Assembly: GCA_045591175.1 (NCBI GenBank)
Contig: JAZNSI010000010.1
Span: forward strand, 59,545-123,544
DNA length: 64,000 nt
Source: UBA11524 sp045591175
GTDB lineage: Bacteria > Bacillota > Clostridia > Christensenellales > Aristaeellaceae
Reading direction: 5' to 3'
The notes below the pieces were generated by a model that worked only from the letters and a program-made list of their open reading frames with translations, did no database searches and was not told the origin of the DNA. Below, piece by piece: positions 1 through 8,799 of the stretch. The position numbers and the translations under genes are program-made. Position 1 is the first letter of the stretch. The number at the start of each line of letters is the position of its first letter.

Positions 1-27
1 GGGTATCATGCACATTTTTCCGGCGGA

Positions 28-1467
28 TTATTTGCCGGCCTTTGCCGACTTTTTGATCACGCCGAGAATATGGCGATTGCCGGTGATCTTCCACCACGCA
101 AGGCACAGCGCGACGTAGACCACGCCGCCAACAGCTACCTGCACGCCAAGTCCCAGCCAGCCGCCGATGGGCAGCATCGCCGCCAGCCGCACAGCGCCGA
201 CCATCACCAGGCCGATCACCGCGTAGGTCAGGGTGTACTTCAGGTATGCCAGGTAGGGTAATTCCTTGCGCAGGATGATGAACTGCACCACCGGCACAGA
301 GAGCTCCGCCGCAACCGTCGCACCTACCGCGCCCATCGCGCCGAAGTGAGGAATCAGCAGCGCGTTGAGCGCCACATTCACCGCCGCGCCCGTCAGCACC
401 GACTTGACGAAGATGCCGTCCCGCTTTTGGGGCAGCACCCACTGGGTGCGGACAACGTTGGCAAAGCCGATGGTCAGCAGCGTCATCGAAAGCGGGATCA
501 TCAGCGTACCGGATTCGGCGAAATCCGCGCCGAAGAACAGGGGCGCGAACTCCTTGGCCACGCTCGCCAGGCCGAAGCCCAGCGCACAGACCATGCACAT
601 CACCAGATCCATGGAGGCGTCGATGTGCTTCTTCACGTCCTCCATGCGGCCCTGGGCGGTCATGTGGCTGACCTTGGGCAGCATCACCGTGCCGATGGCG
701 GAAATGAAGCCAGCCAGGCATAGGATGATCTTGTCCGCGTTCTCGTACAGACCCGTTTGATGCATGTCGCTCAGCGCGCCGATCATCACCTTGGACATCT
801 GCCGGTACACGCTGACGGCAATGACCGAGATGGACAGCACCGCACAGGGTTTGAGGTGGATCAGGGCTTCCTTCCAGGGTACGGGGACGAATTTCACCTT
901 CCCGCGCAGGGACATAAAGCAGCTCGCGCAGCCAATGAAGGTCGACAGCGACCACACGAAAGCGTAGATCCACAGATCCTCCGGCTTGCGGACGAAGATG
1001 AACACCGCCGCTGCCGCCAGGAGCTTCACTGCCGTGTTGCGCAGGGCGATGGGCTTGAACTGGTCCAGACCCATCAGGCACCAGTCGACGTTCACCAGGC
1101 AGGAGACGCTCATCAGCGTCAGGTGGAAGGCGATCTGCTTCTCTTCGCCCGCCACGAAGCCGACGTAACCACACCAAACCAGCAGGGTCAGCCCGGCGAC
1201 CAGCAGCTGCATCTTCCAGATGGCAGAGAAGGTACGGTTGAGCTGGGCAGTGTCATCCTTGTTTTGGGCGATGGCGCGGGGGCCGTAGTTTTCCAAGCCC
1301 AGCAGACCCACCAGACAGAAGGTGTAGCTGATGGCCCAGGCATAGCCGTAGAGGCCCACGCCCTCGGTGCCCACCGCGCGGGACAGCCAGGGAGCCGTCA
1401 CCAGCGGCAGCAGCATCGAAAACAGGCGGTAGGCCATGTTGTAAAGGGTGTTTTTGCGGGTACTCAT
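28..1467 (-). CDS. Polysaccharide/oligosaccharide flippase (Wzx/PST-type, MOP superfamily)
   Basis: This 479-residue integral membrane protein has about 12-14 hydrophobic segments along its whole length. It fits the polysaccharide-transport branch of the MOP exporter superfamily, which flips lipid-linked sugar repeat units across the cytoplasmic membrane. The N-terminus (TLYNMAYRLFSMLLPLVTAP followed by a WLSRAVG segment) is typical of Wzx-like proteins, and the length is normal for the family. The ATG start overlaps the TGA of the upstream P-loop kinase gene (ATGA), so the two are translationally coupled. No glycosyltransferases lie in the window, so the substrate cannot be inferred; a teichoic-acid or capsule cluster may continue beyond the left edge. 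Confidence 0.85.
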   Translation of the reverse strand: MSTRKNTLYNMAYRLFSMLLPLVTAPWLSRAVGTEGVGLYGYAWAISYTFCLVGLLGLENYGPRAIAQNKDDTAQLNRTFSAIWKMQLLVAGLTLLVWCGYVGFVAGEEKQIAFHLTLMSVSCLVNVDWCLMGLDQFKPIALRNTAVKLLAAAAVFIFVRKPEDLWIYAFVWSLSTFIGCASCFMSLRGKVKFVPVPWKEALIHLKPCAVLSISVIAVSVYRQMSKVMIGALSDMHQTGLYENADKIILCLAGFISAIGTVMLPKVSHMTAQGRMEDVKKHIDASMDLVMCMVCALGFGLASVAKEFAPLFFGADFAESGTLMIPLSMTLLTIGFANVVRTQWVLPQKRDGIFVKSVLTGAAVNVALNALLIPHFGAMGAVGATVAAELSVPVVQFIILRKELPYLAYLKYTLTYAVIGLVMVGAVRLAAMLPIGGWLGLGVQVAVGGVVYVALCLAWWKITGNRHILGVIKKSAKAGK

Positions 1468-1973
1468 TCAGGCATTTCCCCAATTGTACGTATTTGTTCA
1501 GCAATCTCTTTGGCAGACAAACCTGTCGTGTCCACCTTGAATGATTTCACCCTATCATAAAGCGGCAGATAGGATAGGGCGCGGCTGACAGAGCTTTCAT
1601 CGCGAAGACCCTCAGCAATATCCCGGCGTATGCGCTCCGTCAGCACATCCGGGGTACCCATCAGCGTCAGACTGACGACACGCACGCTATCCAGCGGCAA
1701 CCGCAAGAGAACGTCATCGATGATCTGCTGCTGATGCATCACCCAGCAGAACACAACGTTTTCAAATTCGCTGCACCGCAGGAGATTCCCCAGCGTGTGG
1801 GTGATGTTGTCCATCACCATAGCTTTCGTTTCATCCGTAACGGTGAATGGCTGCATCGTCCAGCACCAGTCGCCGTCAAGAAAGGCGCAGCGGGGCAGGC
1901 TTTTGAGCAGTTCCCGGCTGACGGTGGTTTTCCCCACGCCCATGGGACCGCCAATGAGATAGAGGGTTTTCAT
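1464..1973 (-). CDS. P-loop nucleotide kinase-like protein (AAA family ATPase)
   Basis: A protein of about 169 residues with an N-terminal Walker A motif (GGPMGVGKTTVSREL) directly after the first beta strand, and a DGDW motif near residue 33 resembling the substrate-binding region of small-molecule kinases. I chose the ATG at 1973 because it starts immediately before the first strand and has a GGAGA ribosome binding site in range; an upstream ATG would add 13 unlikely residues. It follows the gpmI terminator, and its stop overlaps the flippase start. The family contains gluconate kinase-like, chloramphenicol phosphotransferase-like and uncharacterised proteins, so the substrate is unknown. 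Confidence 0.75.
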   Translation of the reverse strand: MKTLYLIGGPMGVGKTTVSRELLKSLPRCAFLDGDWCWTMQPFTVTDETKAMVMDNITHTLGNLLRCSEFENVVFCWVMHQQQIIDDVLLRLPLDSVRVVSLTLMGTPDVLTERIRRDIAEGLRDESSVSRALSYLPLYDRVKSFKVDTTGLSAKEIAEQIRTIGEMPE

Positions 1974-1990
1974 CTCTGTTCTCCATAGGG

Positions 1991-2029
1991 AAAAGGGTCG
2001 GAGCAACCGCAAGGCACACTCCGACCCTT
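1991..2029 (-). terminator. Intrinsic terminator after gpmI
   Basis: A perfect 11-bp stem (AAGGGTCGGAG pairing with CTCCGACCCTT) lies 9 bases after the gpmI stop codon and runs into a TTTT stretch on the minus strand. It separates gpmI from the kinase-flippase pair. Confidence 0.9.
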
Positions 2030-2037
2030 GTATGTTA

Positions 2038-3621
2038 TTAGTGCTTCAGCATGGACTCTTCCCAGCTGGCGAAGGGCTCGATGCCCATCAGGTCAACAAT
2101 GGTGGGGGCGACATTCGCCAGACCGAAGTTATTGCCCTCCTTCAGCTCGTGACGGCCGTTGGGATCGTACACGATGAAGGGAACAGGATTCAGGCTGTGC
2201 GCGGTACGGGGAGCCACGCCGCCCTTCTTGTTCTTCTCCAGCATCTGGTCGGCGTTGCCGTGGTCGGCGGTCACGCACAGGATGGCGCCCACTTCGTCCA
2301 CAACCTTCTTGATGCGGGCCAGGCACAGGTCAACGGTCTCCACAGCGATCTCGGTGGCCAGGCAGTTGCCGGTGTGGCCGACCATGTCGCCATTGGGGAA
2401 ATTGCAGCGGATGAAGCCGTACTTGCCGCTCTGCAGGGCAGCGATGACCAGGTCGGTGACCTCGGTGGCCTTCATCCAGGGGCACTCGTCGAAGGAGCGC
2501 ACGTCAGAGGGCACTTCCTCCCAGGTCTCCAGCTCCTCGGAGAACTTTTCGCTGCGGTTGCCGTTCCAGAAATAGGTCACATGGCCGTATTTCTGGGTTT
2601 CGCTGCAGGCGTACTCGTTCACGCCGGCCTTGACCAGCAGCTCAGTCAGGGTGTCCTTGATCTCCGGAGGATTGACCAGGAACTTGTTGGGGATGTTCAG
2701 GTCGCCGTCGTACTGCAGCATGCCGGCGTACTTGACCTGGGGCACCACGCCGCGGTCGAACTTGTCGAAGGAAGCGTCGCCGTCGAAGGCCATCGAAATT
2801 TCCTGAGCGCGGTCGCCGCGGAAGTTGTACAGGATGACGCTGTCGCCGTCGGCCATCTTGCCCACGGGCTCGCCGTCCTTGGCGATGACGAAGGCAGGCA
2901 GATCCTGGTCGATCACGCCGGTTTCAGCGCGGTAGGTCTCGATGGCCTCAGTAGCGGAGGCAAACTGACGGCCCTCGCCGTGAACATGGACGTTCCAGCC
3001 GGCCTCGACCATCGCCCAGTTGGCCTGGTAACGGTCCATGGTGACCTTCATGCGGCCGCCGCCGGAAGCGATGCAGCCGTCGAAGGTGTCGTCGTTCAGC
3101 TCAGCCAGCACGTCCTCCAGCTGCTGGACGTACTCCAGCGCAGAGGTGGCGGGCACATCGCGGCCATCCAGCAGGATGTGGCAGCGGACATGCTTCACGC
3201 CCTCCGCCTTGGCCTGCTTCAGCATGGCGATCAGGTGGGAGATGTTGGAGTGCACATTGCCGTCGGACAGCAGGCCGATGAAGTGCAGCGTGGAGGCATT
3301 CGCCTTCACCTGACCCACCAGCTCCTGCCAGGTTTCGCTGGCATAGATTTTGCCGGACTCGATGGACTCATTGACCAGCTTCGCGCCCTGGGAGTACACC
3401 TGGCCGCAGCCCAGCGCATTGTGGCCGACCTCGGAGTTGCCCATGTCGTCATCGGAGGGCAGACCAACGGCAGCGCCGTGGGCCTTGATGACCTGCCAGG
3501 GGTGATTGGCCTTCAGCTCATCCAGGGTGGGGGTGGTGGCGGACATGACCATATTGCCAAGGGTTTCGGGGGTCTCGCCCACGCCGTCCATGACGACGAG
3601 GACAACAGGCTTCTTGTTCAT
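2038..3621 (-). CDS. gpmI: 2,3-bisphosphoglycerate-independent phosphoglycerate mutase
   Basis: This cytosolic glycolytic enzyme interconverts 3- and 2-phosphoglycerate and uses two divalent metal ions, usually manganese. The 527-residue length is normal. The alkaline-phosphatase-superfamily metal site is visible at the N-terminus (VVLVVMDGVGE, Asp12), and the catalytic serine is in DDMGNSEVGHNALG (Ser63). Later metal ligands are seen in FRGDRAQE and in the C-terminal TADHGNADQM and PRTAHSLNPVPF motifs. The ATG at 3621 has an AAGGAGG site upstream. It has its own sigma-A promoter and terminator, so it is monocistronic. Confidence 0.97.
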   Translation of the reverse strand: MNKKPVVLVVMDGVGETPETLGNMVMSATTPTLDELKANHPWQVIKAHGAAVGLPSDDDMGNSEVGHNALGCGQVYSQGAKLVNESIESGKIYASETWQELVGQVKANASTLHFIGLLSDGNVHSNISHLIAMLKQAKAEGVKHVRCHILLDGRDVPATSALEYVQQLEDVLAELNDDTFDGCIASGGGRMKVTMDRYQANWAMVEAGWNVHVHGEGRQFASATEAIETYRAETGVIDQDLPAFVIAKDGEPVGKMADGDSVILYNFRGDRAQEISMAFDGDASFDKFDRGVVPQVKYAGMLQYDGDLNIPNKFLVNPPEIKDTLTELLVKAGVNEYACSETQKYGHVTYFWNGNRSEKFSEELETWEEVPSDVRSFDECPWMKATEVTDLVIAALQSGKYGFIRCNFPNGDMVGHTGNCLATEIAVETVDLCLARIKKVVDEVGAILCVTADHGNADQMLEKNKKGGVAPRTAHSLNPVPFIVYDPNGRHELKEGNNFGLANVAPTIVDLMGIEPFASWEESMLKH

Positions 3622-3691
3622 GGGAAGTTGCCTCCTTGTATGTGTAAGTAGATCAGGAAATCAAGTGATTGCCCATACAGGGCCATATTAT

Positions 3692-3720
3692 AGAATACTT
3701 GATTTTCCCCGGAATGTCAA
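3692..3720 (-). promoter_or_regulatory. Sigma-A promoter for gpmI
   Basis: TTGACA, a 17-base spacer and TATTCT on the minus strand, about 70 bases upstream of the gpmI start. A second AT-rich hexamer, TATAAT, follows five bases later and could be an alternative -10. Confidence 0.75.
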
Positions 3721-3746
3721 GGAATTGACGATGTGTGACGCGAATT

Positions 3747-4502
3747 TTATCGTATCGGATTCCAAGCAAATGAACTGCTGAGAATGGTCACATTCAGCGC
3801 CTCATCAACACTGACACGGTATATGAGGGTATACAGCGGAGCATTTTCTTCCCACACTCGCTTGTAAGAAAAAGTGACAGTCGCTTCACCAGGGGTGAGA
3901 CCAGTCAGGGCGATGCGAGCCTTGTCACCACCGCCAACGGGAGCAATGCTATCCTGAATGTGATAGTTCGCGTCCGCTACATACTTTCTTGTGACGCTGA
4001 CGACAGCCTCATTATCAATCTCCCAACTCCAATCGTATCCGGTAGTCCGGTTACACTCCAGCACCAGCACCGGCGACAGCAGCGCTTCTTCGTCTGCAAG
4101 CGAGATGATATTGGCGGCAACCGATCCAGCTTTGATGCATGTGCCGCCCTTACCATCATGACCGGTATACTGAATCGCGAAGATCACCCGGCCCGCATCA
4201 ATCTGTTCCTGCGTGACGAACCAGGTGCCCGTCCATTCCAAACGCTCACCTGCTTTCAGCGTCGGCGTACCGAATTCGTCGATCATCTTCCCATTGGGCC
4301 AGTACAGCGCCAGCGGGCCCGGCCTGTCCTCATCGGAAAGGTTGTAAACAGTGATGCTCACTGCTACCTCCTTCGGGCCGGTGAACTCCGTTTGCGACAG
4401 ATACACACGCATGTCCAACGGCTCGAAGACGATCATGTCCTCTGCACAGGCAGAACAATTCATCAACAGCATCACCAACAGGCAAATCAGCATTTTCTTC
4501 AT
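3747..4502 (-). CDS. Secreted protein of unknown function with C-terminal inhibitor-like beta domain
   Basis: A protein of about 251 residues with a signal peptide (MKKMLICLLVMLLM core) and a likely signal peptidase I site after SACA. I chose the ATG at 4502 because it starts the signal peptide and sits 8 bases from an AGGAGGG site. Two beta-rich parts follow: a region with NLSDEDRPGPL and YWPNGKMIDEFG resembling adhesion or CARDB-type extracellular domains, then a C-terminal region with VLECNRTTGYDWSWE and VTFSYKRVWEE that resembles the chagasin/I42 protease-inhibitor fold (GYxW and a late YKRxWE motif). The inhibitor assignment is inference from these motifs. Confidence 0.7.
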   Translation of the reverse strand: MKKMLICLLVMLLMNCSACAEDMIVFEPLDMRVYLSQTEFTGPKEVAVSITVYNLSDEDRPGPLALYWPNGKMIDEFGTPTLKAGERLEWTGTWFVTQEQIDAGRVIFAIQYTGHDGKGGTCIKAGSVAANIISLADEEALLSPVLVLECNRTTGYDWSWEIDNEAVVSVTRKYVADANYHIQDSIAPVGGGDKARIALTGLTPGEATVTFSYKRVWEENAPLYTLIYRVSVDEALNVTILSSSFAWNPIR

Positions 4503-4524
4503 ACACAACACCCTCCTTTCCCCC

Positions 4525-4554
4525 ATTATAGGCCGTCCCGTCCTCCCCCGTCAA
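4525..4554 (-). promoter_or_regulatory. Sigma-A promoter for the secreted protein at 3747-4502
   Basis: TTGACG, an 18-base spacer and a perfect TATAAT on the minus strand. The expected start of transcription is only a few bases upstream of the AGGAGGG ribosome binding site, giving a very short leader. Confidence 0.75.
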
Positions 4555-4601
4555 GGAAGCCCACAAGAATTTACAACTTCCGCCGCATGCCGCATTTTCA
4601 T

Positions 4602-4630
4602 TTGCACACATTCCTGTTATATGATATACT
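4602..4630 (+). promoter_or_regulatory. Sigma-A promoter for dnaE operon
   Basis: TTGCAC, a 17-base spacer and TATACT, about 120 bases upstream of the dnaE start. It is divergent from the promoter at 4525-4554. Confidence 0.75.
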
Positions 4631-4646
4631 ATAAGATACCTTTGAG

Positions 4647-4727
4647 GTCGGGCAACGCCCGACTAGCGATAGCCAATGCTTGCATTGGCAGAGCGTAGCC
4701 AGCACGCGGCTTTAGCCGCGGGATGGC
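4647..4727 (+). repeat. Three consecutive hairpins in the dnaE leader
   Basis: Three perfect inverted repeats occur back to back: GTCGGGC/GCCCGAC (4647-4663), GCCAATGC/GCATTGGC (4672-4689), and CGCGGC/GCCGCG inside an outer GCCA/TGGC pair (4698-4727). None has a T-run, so they are not terminators. The group ends about 20 bases before the dnaE start and leaves the GAGGAGG site unpaired. It may be a dispersed palindromic repeat or a structured leader. Confidence 0.7.
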
Positions 4728-4748
4728 CGGTAATGAGGAGGCCCCACC

Positions 4749-7700
4749 ATGTCCTTCACCCACCTTCACCTCCACACGGAGTACTCCCTGCTCGACGGCG
4801 CATGCCGGATTCCGAAGCTTGTCCAGCGTATCAAAGCGTTGGGCATGGATTCGTGCGCCATCACCGACCATGGCGTGATGTATGGGTGCATCGACTTCTA
4901 TCAGGCGATGAAGGCCGAGGGGCTCAAGCCCATCATCGGCTGCGAGGCCTATGTCTGCCGCGACCGCAAGGATCGCTCCAGCATGACCCGCGAGTACAGC
5001 CACCTGATCCTCCTGTGTGAGAATAACAAGGGCTACGAAAACCTGATGCACCTCATCTCCGAGGGCTTCCTGACCGGTTATTACTACAAGCCCCGCATTG
5101 ACTATAACCTCCTGCGCGAGCACCACGAGGGTCTGATCTGCCTGAGCGCCTGCCTCTCCGGCGATCTGCCCAAGCTGCTGCTGGATGACCGCCACGATGA
5201 CGCGGTGGCCTACATCCGCGAGATGCAGGACATCTTCGGCAAGGACAATTTCTTCGTGGAGATCATGGATCACGGCATCCGCGAGGAGAAGCTGGTGCTG
5301 CCGCGGCTGATCGCCATCGCCCGGGAAACGGACGTGCCGCTGGTCGCCACCAACGACTGCCACTACCTGGAGGAGAAGGACGCGGACGCCCAGGAAGTCC
5401 TCATGTGCATCCAGACCGGCAAGACGCTGGATGACGAAAACCGCATGAAGATGGACACGCGCCAGCTCTACGTGAAGTCCGAGGAGGAGATGCGCGCGCT
5501 GTTCCGCATGTGCCCGGAGGCCATCGACAACACAGCTCTCATCGCTGACCGCTGCAACGTGGAGTTCGAGTTCGGCGTGACCCGCCTGCCCGCCTACCCG
5601 GTGGAGACCGGCGAGACCCCTTATGAAATGCTGAACCGCCTGTGCCTGGAGGGCATCCGGCGGCTTTATCCCGACGCAAAGCCCGGCGACGAGCCCTACA
5701 CCCGCCTGGAATACGAGCTGGGCGTGATCAGCGGCATGGGGTATGTGGATTACTTCCTCATTGTGTGGGATTTCATCAACTACGCCAAGCAGAACGGCAT
5801 CATGGTCGGCCCGGGCCGTGGCTCCGGCGCAGGCTCCATCGTGGCGTACAGCCTGGGCATCACCATGCTGGATCCGCTGAAGTACCAGCTGCTGTTCGAG
5901 CGTTTCCTGAACCCGGAGCGCGTGTCCATGCCCGATATCGACGTAGACTTCTGCTACGAGCGCCGTCAGGAGGTCATTGACTACGTCGCCCGCAAATACG
6001 GCGCGGATCACGTCAGCCAGATCATCACCTTCGGCACCATGGCCGCCAAGGGCGTAGTGCGCGACGTGGGCCGCGTGCTGGGCATGAGCTATTCCGACAC
6101 CGACGCGGTGGCCAAGGCCATCCCCTTTGACCTGGGCATGACGCTGGAAAAGGCGCTGAAGCTCTCCCCCATGCTCAAAACCATGTACGAGGACGATGAG
6201 AAGGTCAAGAACCTCATCGACACCGCCATGACGCTGGAGGGCATGCCCCGTCACGCCTCCACCCACGCGGCGGGCGTGCTGATCACCGGCAAGCCCGTGG
6301 TGGAATTCGTCCCCCTGCAGCGCAACGACGAGGTCATCACGACCCAGTATCCCATGGGCACCATCGAGCAGCTGGGCCTTTTGAAGATGGACTTCCTGGG
6401 TCTGCGCACGCTGACGGTCATCCGGGATGCGCTGGATATGATGCGTGACCTGGGCATCGACATGAAGCCCGAGGACATCCCCATGGATGACGACGCTGTG
6501 TATGAGATGATCTCCGCCGGTGACACGGACGGCGTGTTCCAGCTGGAAGGCGGCGGCATGCGCACCTTCCTGACGAACATGAAGCCCGGCAATTTTGAGG
6601 ATATCATCGCTGCGATTTCCCTGTATCGTCCCGGCCCCATGGAGTCCATCCCCCGCTACATCGAAGGCAAGCACAATCCCGCCTCCGTGCATTATGAGAC
6701 GGAGAAGTTGAAGCCCATCCTGGACGTCACCTACGGCTGCATGGTGTATCAGGAGCAGGTCATGCAGATCGTGCGCGACCTGGCCGGCTATTCCTACGGC
6801 CGAAGCGACCTGGTGCGCCGCGCCATGGCCAAGAAAAAGCACAAGATCATGGCCCAGGAGCGGGAGTACTTCATCCACGGCAAGCTGAACGAGGACGGCT
6901 CCATCGACGTGCCCGGCTGCGTGCGCAACGGCGTGCCGGAAGCCGTCGCCAACAAGATTTACGACGACATGACCGCCTTCGCATCCTACGCATTCAACAA
7001 ATCCCACGCGGCAGCCTACGCCGTGGTCGCTGTGCAGACCGGCTGGCTGAAGAAGCACCATCCCGTGCCCTTCATGGCTGCCATTTTGAACTCCGTGTAC
7101 GGCAACTCCGGCAAGATCGCCGGGTACATCCAGTACTGCCGCAGCCAGGGCATCAAGGTGCTGCCCCCGGACGTCAATCGTTCCGGCTGGAAGTTTTCGG
7201 TCCAGCATGATGAAGATGGAAAGCTGTGCATCCTCTTCGGCCTGGGCGCGGTGAAAACCGTCGGTCAGGGCGCGGTGAACGCCATCATCCGTGAGCGGCA
7301 AAACGGCCCCTACAAGGACATCTTCGACTTCTGCTCCCGCATCGACACCACCGAGTGCAACAAGCGCGTGGTGGAGAGCCTCATCAAGGCCGGCGCCTTT
7401 GATTCCACCGGTGCCAACCGCATGCAGCTGCTGGCGGTGTATGAATCCGCGATGGACGCCACCATTTCCCGCCGCAAGGCCAACGTGGACGGCCAGCTCT
7501 CCCTGTTCGACATGGCCTTCGGCGATGCGCCTGTCATCGAGGAGACCCGTACTCTGCCCATTCTCGCCGACTTCCCCTCCCGCCAGAAGCTGGCCATGGA
7601 AAAGGAGATCTCCGGCGTGTACATCACCGGTCACCCCCTGGACGACTATCGCGAGACCCTGCAAAAACTCCCCTTCTCCACCGCCCAGCTGGACGGCATC

Positions 7701-8372
7701 GAGGAGCGGGAGGATCACGGCATGGAAATGGACGGCATGTTCGTGGAAATGGGCGGCATCCTCACCGAAGTCAAGGGCAAGGCCACCAAGAAGGGCGCCT
7801 ACATGGGCTTCATCACCATTGAAGACCTGACCGGCCAGATCGAGTGCCTGGTGTTCCCCAAGGTGTACGAGAAGTACCAGGCCATGATGGCCGTGGACGA
7901 CCTGGTGGTGCTCTCCGGCAAGCTCTCCATCCGCGAGGACGAAGCGCCCAAGCTCCTCGTGGATACCCTGACGCCCCTGGATATGTGGGAGGAAAAGCCC
8001 AAGGTTACCGTCCCGGACGAGCCTGGCAACCGCCGTCCCCGTGTGTCCACGGTGGATCGCGTGCCTACCCCCGTCCCGGCGGAGGCTCCCCGGCCTCACC
8101 GCACGCCCATTCAGCCCCGCATGACCGATTCCCAGCGGGCCGCCAATGCAAGCCGCAAGCTGTTCATCCAGCTGGACCGCGCCCGCATGGACGAGGCCGC
8201 CCATATGCTCAGCCTGCACCCGGGCAGCATCCCGGTGTACCTGCATGTTCCGGCGGAGAAGATGACCTTCCTGCTGCCAGCCCTGCAATGGTGCGACGGG
8301 AGCGAAGGCTGCCTCACGCGCCTCACCGCCGCCTTTGGCGAAAGCAACGTCAAGATCGTGGAGAAGAAATGA
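4749..8372 (+). CDS. dnaE: DNA polymerase III subunit alpha
   Basis: The 1207-residue replicative polymerase subunit has the standard domain order. The N-terminal PHP domain shows FTHLHLHTEYSLLDG and CAITDHGVMYG. The C-family polymerase palm carries the catalytic aspartates in PDIDVDF near residue 395, after GPGRGSGAGSIV. Thumb and fingers follow (FQLEGGGMRTFL; YGCMVYQEQVMQI). Helix-hairpin-helix and OB-fold regions come later (ITIEDLTGQIECLVFPKVYE near residue 1023). No exonuclease domain is inserted, so it is DnaE rather than PolC. The ATG has a GAGGAGG site upstream. It heads an operon whose gtrA gene starts one base after the dnaE stop. Confidence 0.97.
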   Translation: MSFTHLHLHTEYSLLDGACRIPKLVQRIKALGMDSCAITDHGVMYGCIDFYQAMKAEGLKPIIGCEAYVCRDRKDRSSMTREYSHLILLCENNKGYENLMHLISEGFLTGYYYKPRIDYNLLREHHEGLICLSACLSGDLPKLLLDDRHDDAVAYIREMQDIFGKDNFFVEIMDHGIREEKLVLPRLIAIARETDVPLVATNDCHYLEEKDADAQEVLMCIQTGKTLDDENRMKMDTRQLYVKSEEEMRALFRMCPEAIDNTALIADRCNVEFEFGVTRLPAYPVETGETPYEMLNRLCLEGIRRLYPDAKPGDEPYTRLEYELGVISGMGYVDYFLIVWDFINYAKQNGIMVGPGRGSGAGSIVAYSLGITMLDPLKYQLLFERFLNPERVSMPDIDVDFCYERRQEVIDYVARKYGADHVSQIITFGTMAAKGVVRDVGRVLGMSYSDTDAVAKAIPFDLGMTLEKALKLSPMLKTMYEDDEKVKNLIDTAMTLEGMPRHASTHAAGVLITGKPVVEFVPLQRNDEVITTQYPMGTIEQLGLLKMDFLGLRTLTVIRDALDMMRDLGIDMKPEDIPMDDDAVYEMISAGDTDGVFQLEGGGMRTFLTNMKPGNFEDIIAAISLYRPGPMESIPRYIEGKHNPASVHYETEKLKPILDVTYGCMVYQEQVMQIVRDLAGYSYGRSDLVRRAMAKKKHKIMAQEREYFIHGKLNEDGSIDVPGCVRNGVPEAVANKIYDDMTAFASYAFNKSHAAAYAVVAVQTGWLKKHHPVPFMAAILNSVYGNSGKIAGYIQYCRSQGIKVLPPDVNRSGWKFSVQHDEDGKLCILFGLGAVKTVGQGAVNAIIRERQNGPYKDIFDFCSRIDTTECNKRVVESLIKAGAFDSTGANRMQLLAVYESAMDATISRRKANVDGQLSLFDMAFGDAPVIEETRTLPILADFPSRQKLAMEKEISGVYITGHPLDDYRETLQKLPFSTAQLDGIEEREDHGMEMDGMFVEMGGILTEVKGKATKKGAYMGFITIEDLTGQIECLVFPKVYEKYQAMMAVDDLVVLSGKLSIREDEAPKLLVDTLTPLDMWEEKPKVTVPDEPGNRRPRVSTVDRVPTPVPAEAPRPHRTPIQPRMTDSQRAANASRKLFIQLDRARMDEAAHMLSLHPGSIPVYLHVPAEKMTFLLPALQWCDGSEGCLTRLTAAFGESNVKIVEKK

Positions 8373-8373
8373 T

Positions 8374-8799
8374 ATGAATAACCGGATGAAAGAAATCGTC
8401 AAATTCGTATTCACCGGCGGCGTGTGTTTCCTGATCGAATACGCCGCGCTCATCGCCCTGAAGGAGTGGCTGCACCTGCCCGTGGTGGCCGCAACGCCCA
8501 TCGCGTTCCTGATCAGCGTAGTGTTCAACTACCTGCTGTGCGTGAAGTGGGTCTTTGACGGCGCGGCGGAGGGCAACCGCAAGGCGCAAATTGGCTTTAT
8601 CATCACCAGCCTGATGGGCCTTGCCCTCAACTGGCTGATCATGTGGGCGCTGACCGCCCTCTTCGGCGAGGACGCCGTGCTGCTGACCATCTTCGGCATT
8701 GACGTCAAGGTGTACATGCTCAACAAGGTAATCGCGACCGGCCTTGTGATGGTATGGAACTACTTCACCAAGCGCTGGCTGCTGAAGGGAAACAAATGA
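8374..8799 (+). CDS. GtrA-like four-helix membrane protein
   Basis: A 141-residue protein with four predicted membrane helices and the GtrA-family opening FVFTGGVCFLIEY, followed by VVFNYLLCVKWVF and a final MVWNYFTKRWLL. GtrA-like proteins are thought to help move lipid-linked sugars across membranes, but many are uncharacterised. I chose the ATG at 8374, one base after the dnaE stop, because it precedes the first helix; the longer reading frame would start inside dnaE. Its stop overlaps the start of the HAD gene (ATGA), indicating coupled translation. Confidence 0.88.
   Translation: MNNRMKEIVKFVFTGGVCFLIEYAALIALKEWLHLPVVAATPIAFLISVVFNYLLCVKWVFDGAAEGNRKAQIGFIITSLMGLALNWLIMWALTALFGEDAVLLTIFGIDVKVYMLNKVIATGLVMVWNYFTKRWLLKGNK

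Noticed and set aside
4629..8528. A 1299-codon open frame on the minus strand, opposite dnaE
   Set aside because: It is antisense to a clear dnaE, has a His/Val/Gly/Leu-rich composition typical of the complement of GC-rich genes, and has no known domain.
8541..8769. Frame-shifted or duplicated genes at the gtrA/HAD junction
   Set aside because: The ATGA overlap explains the arrangement; both genes are full length.
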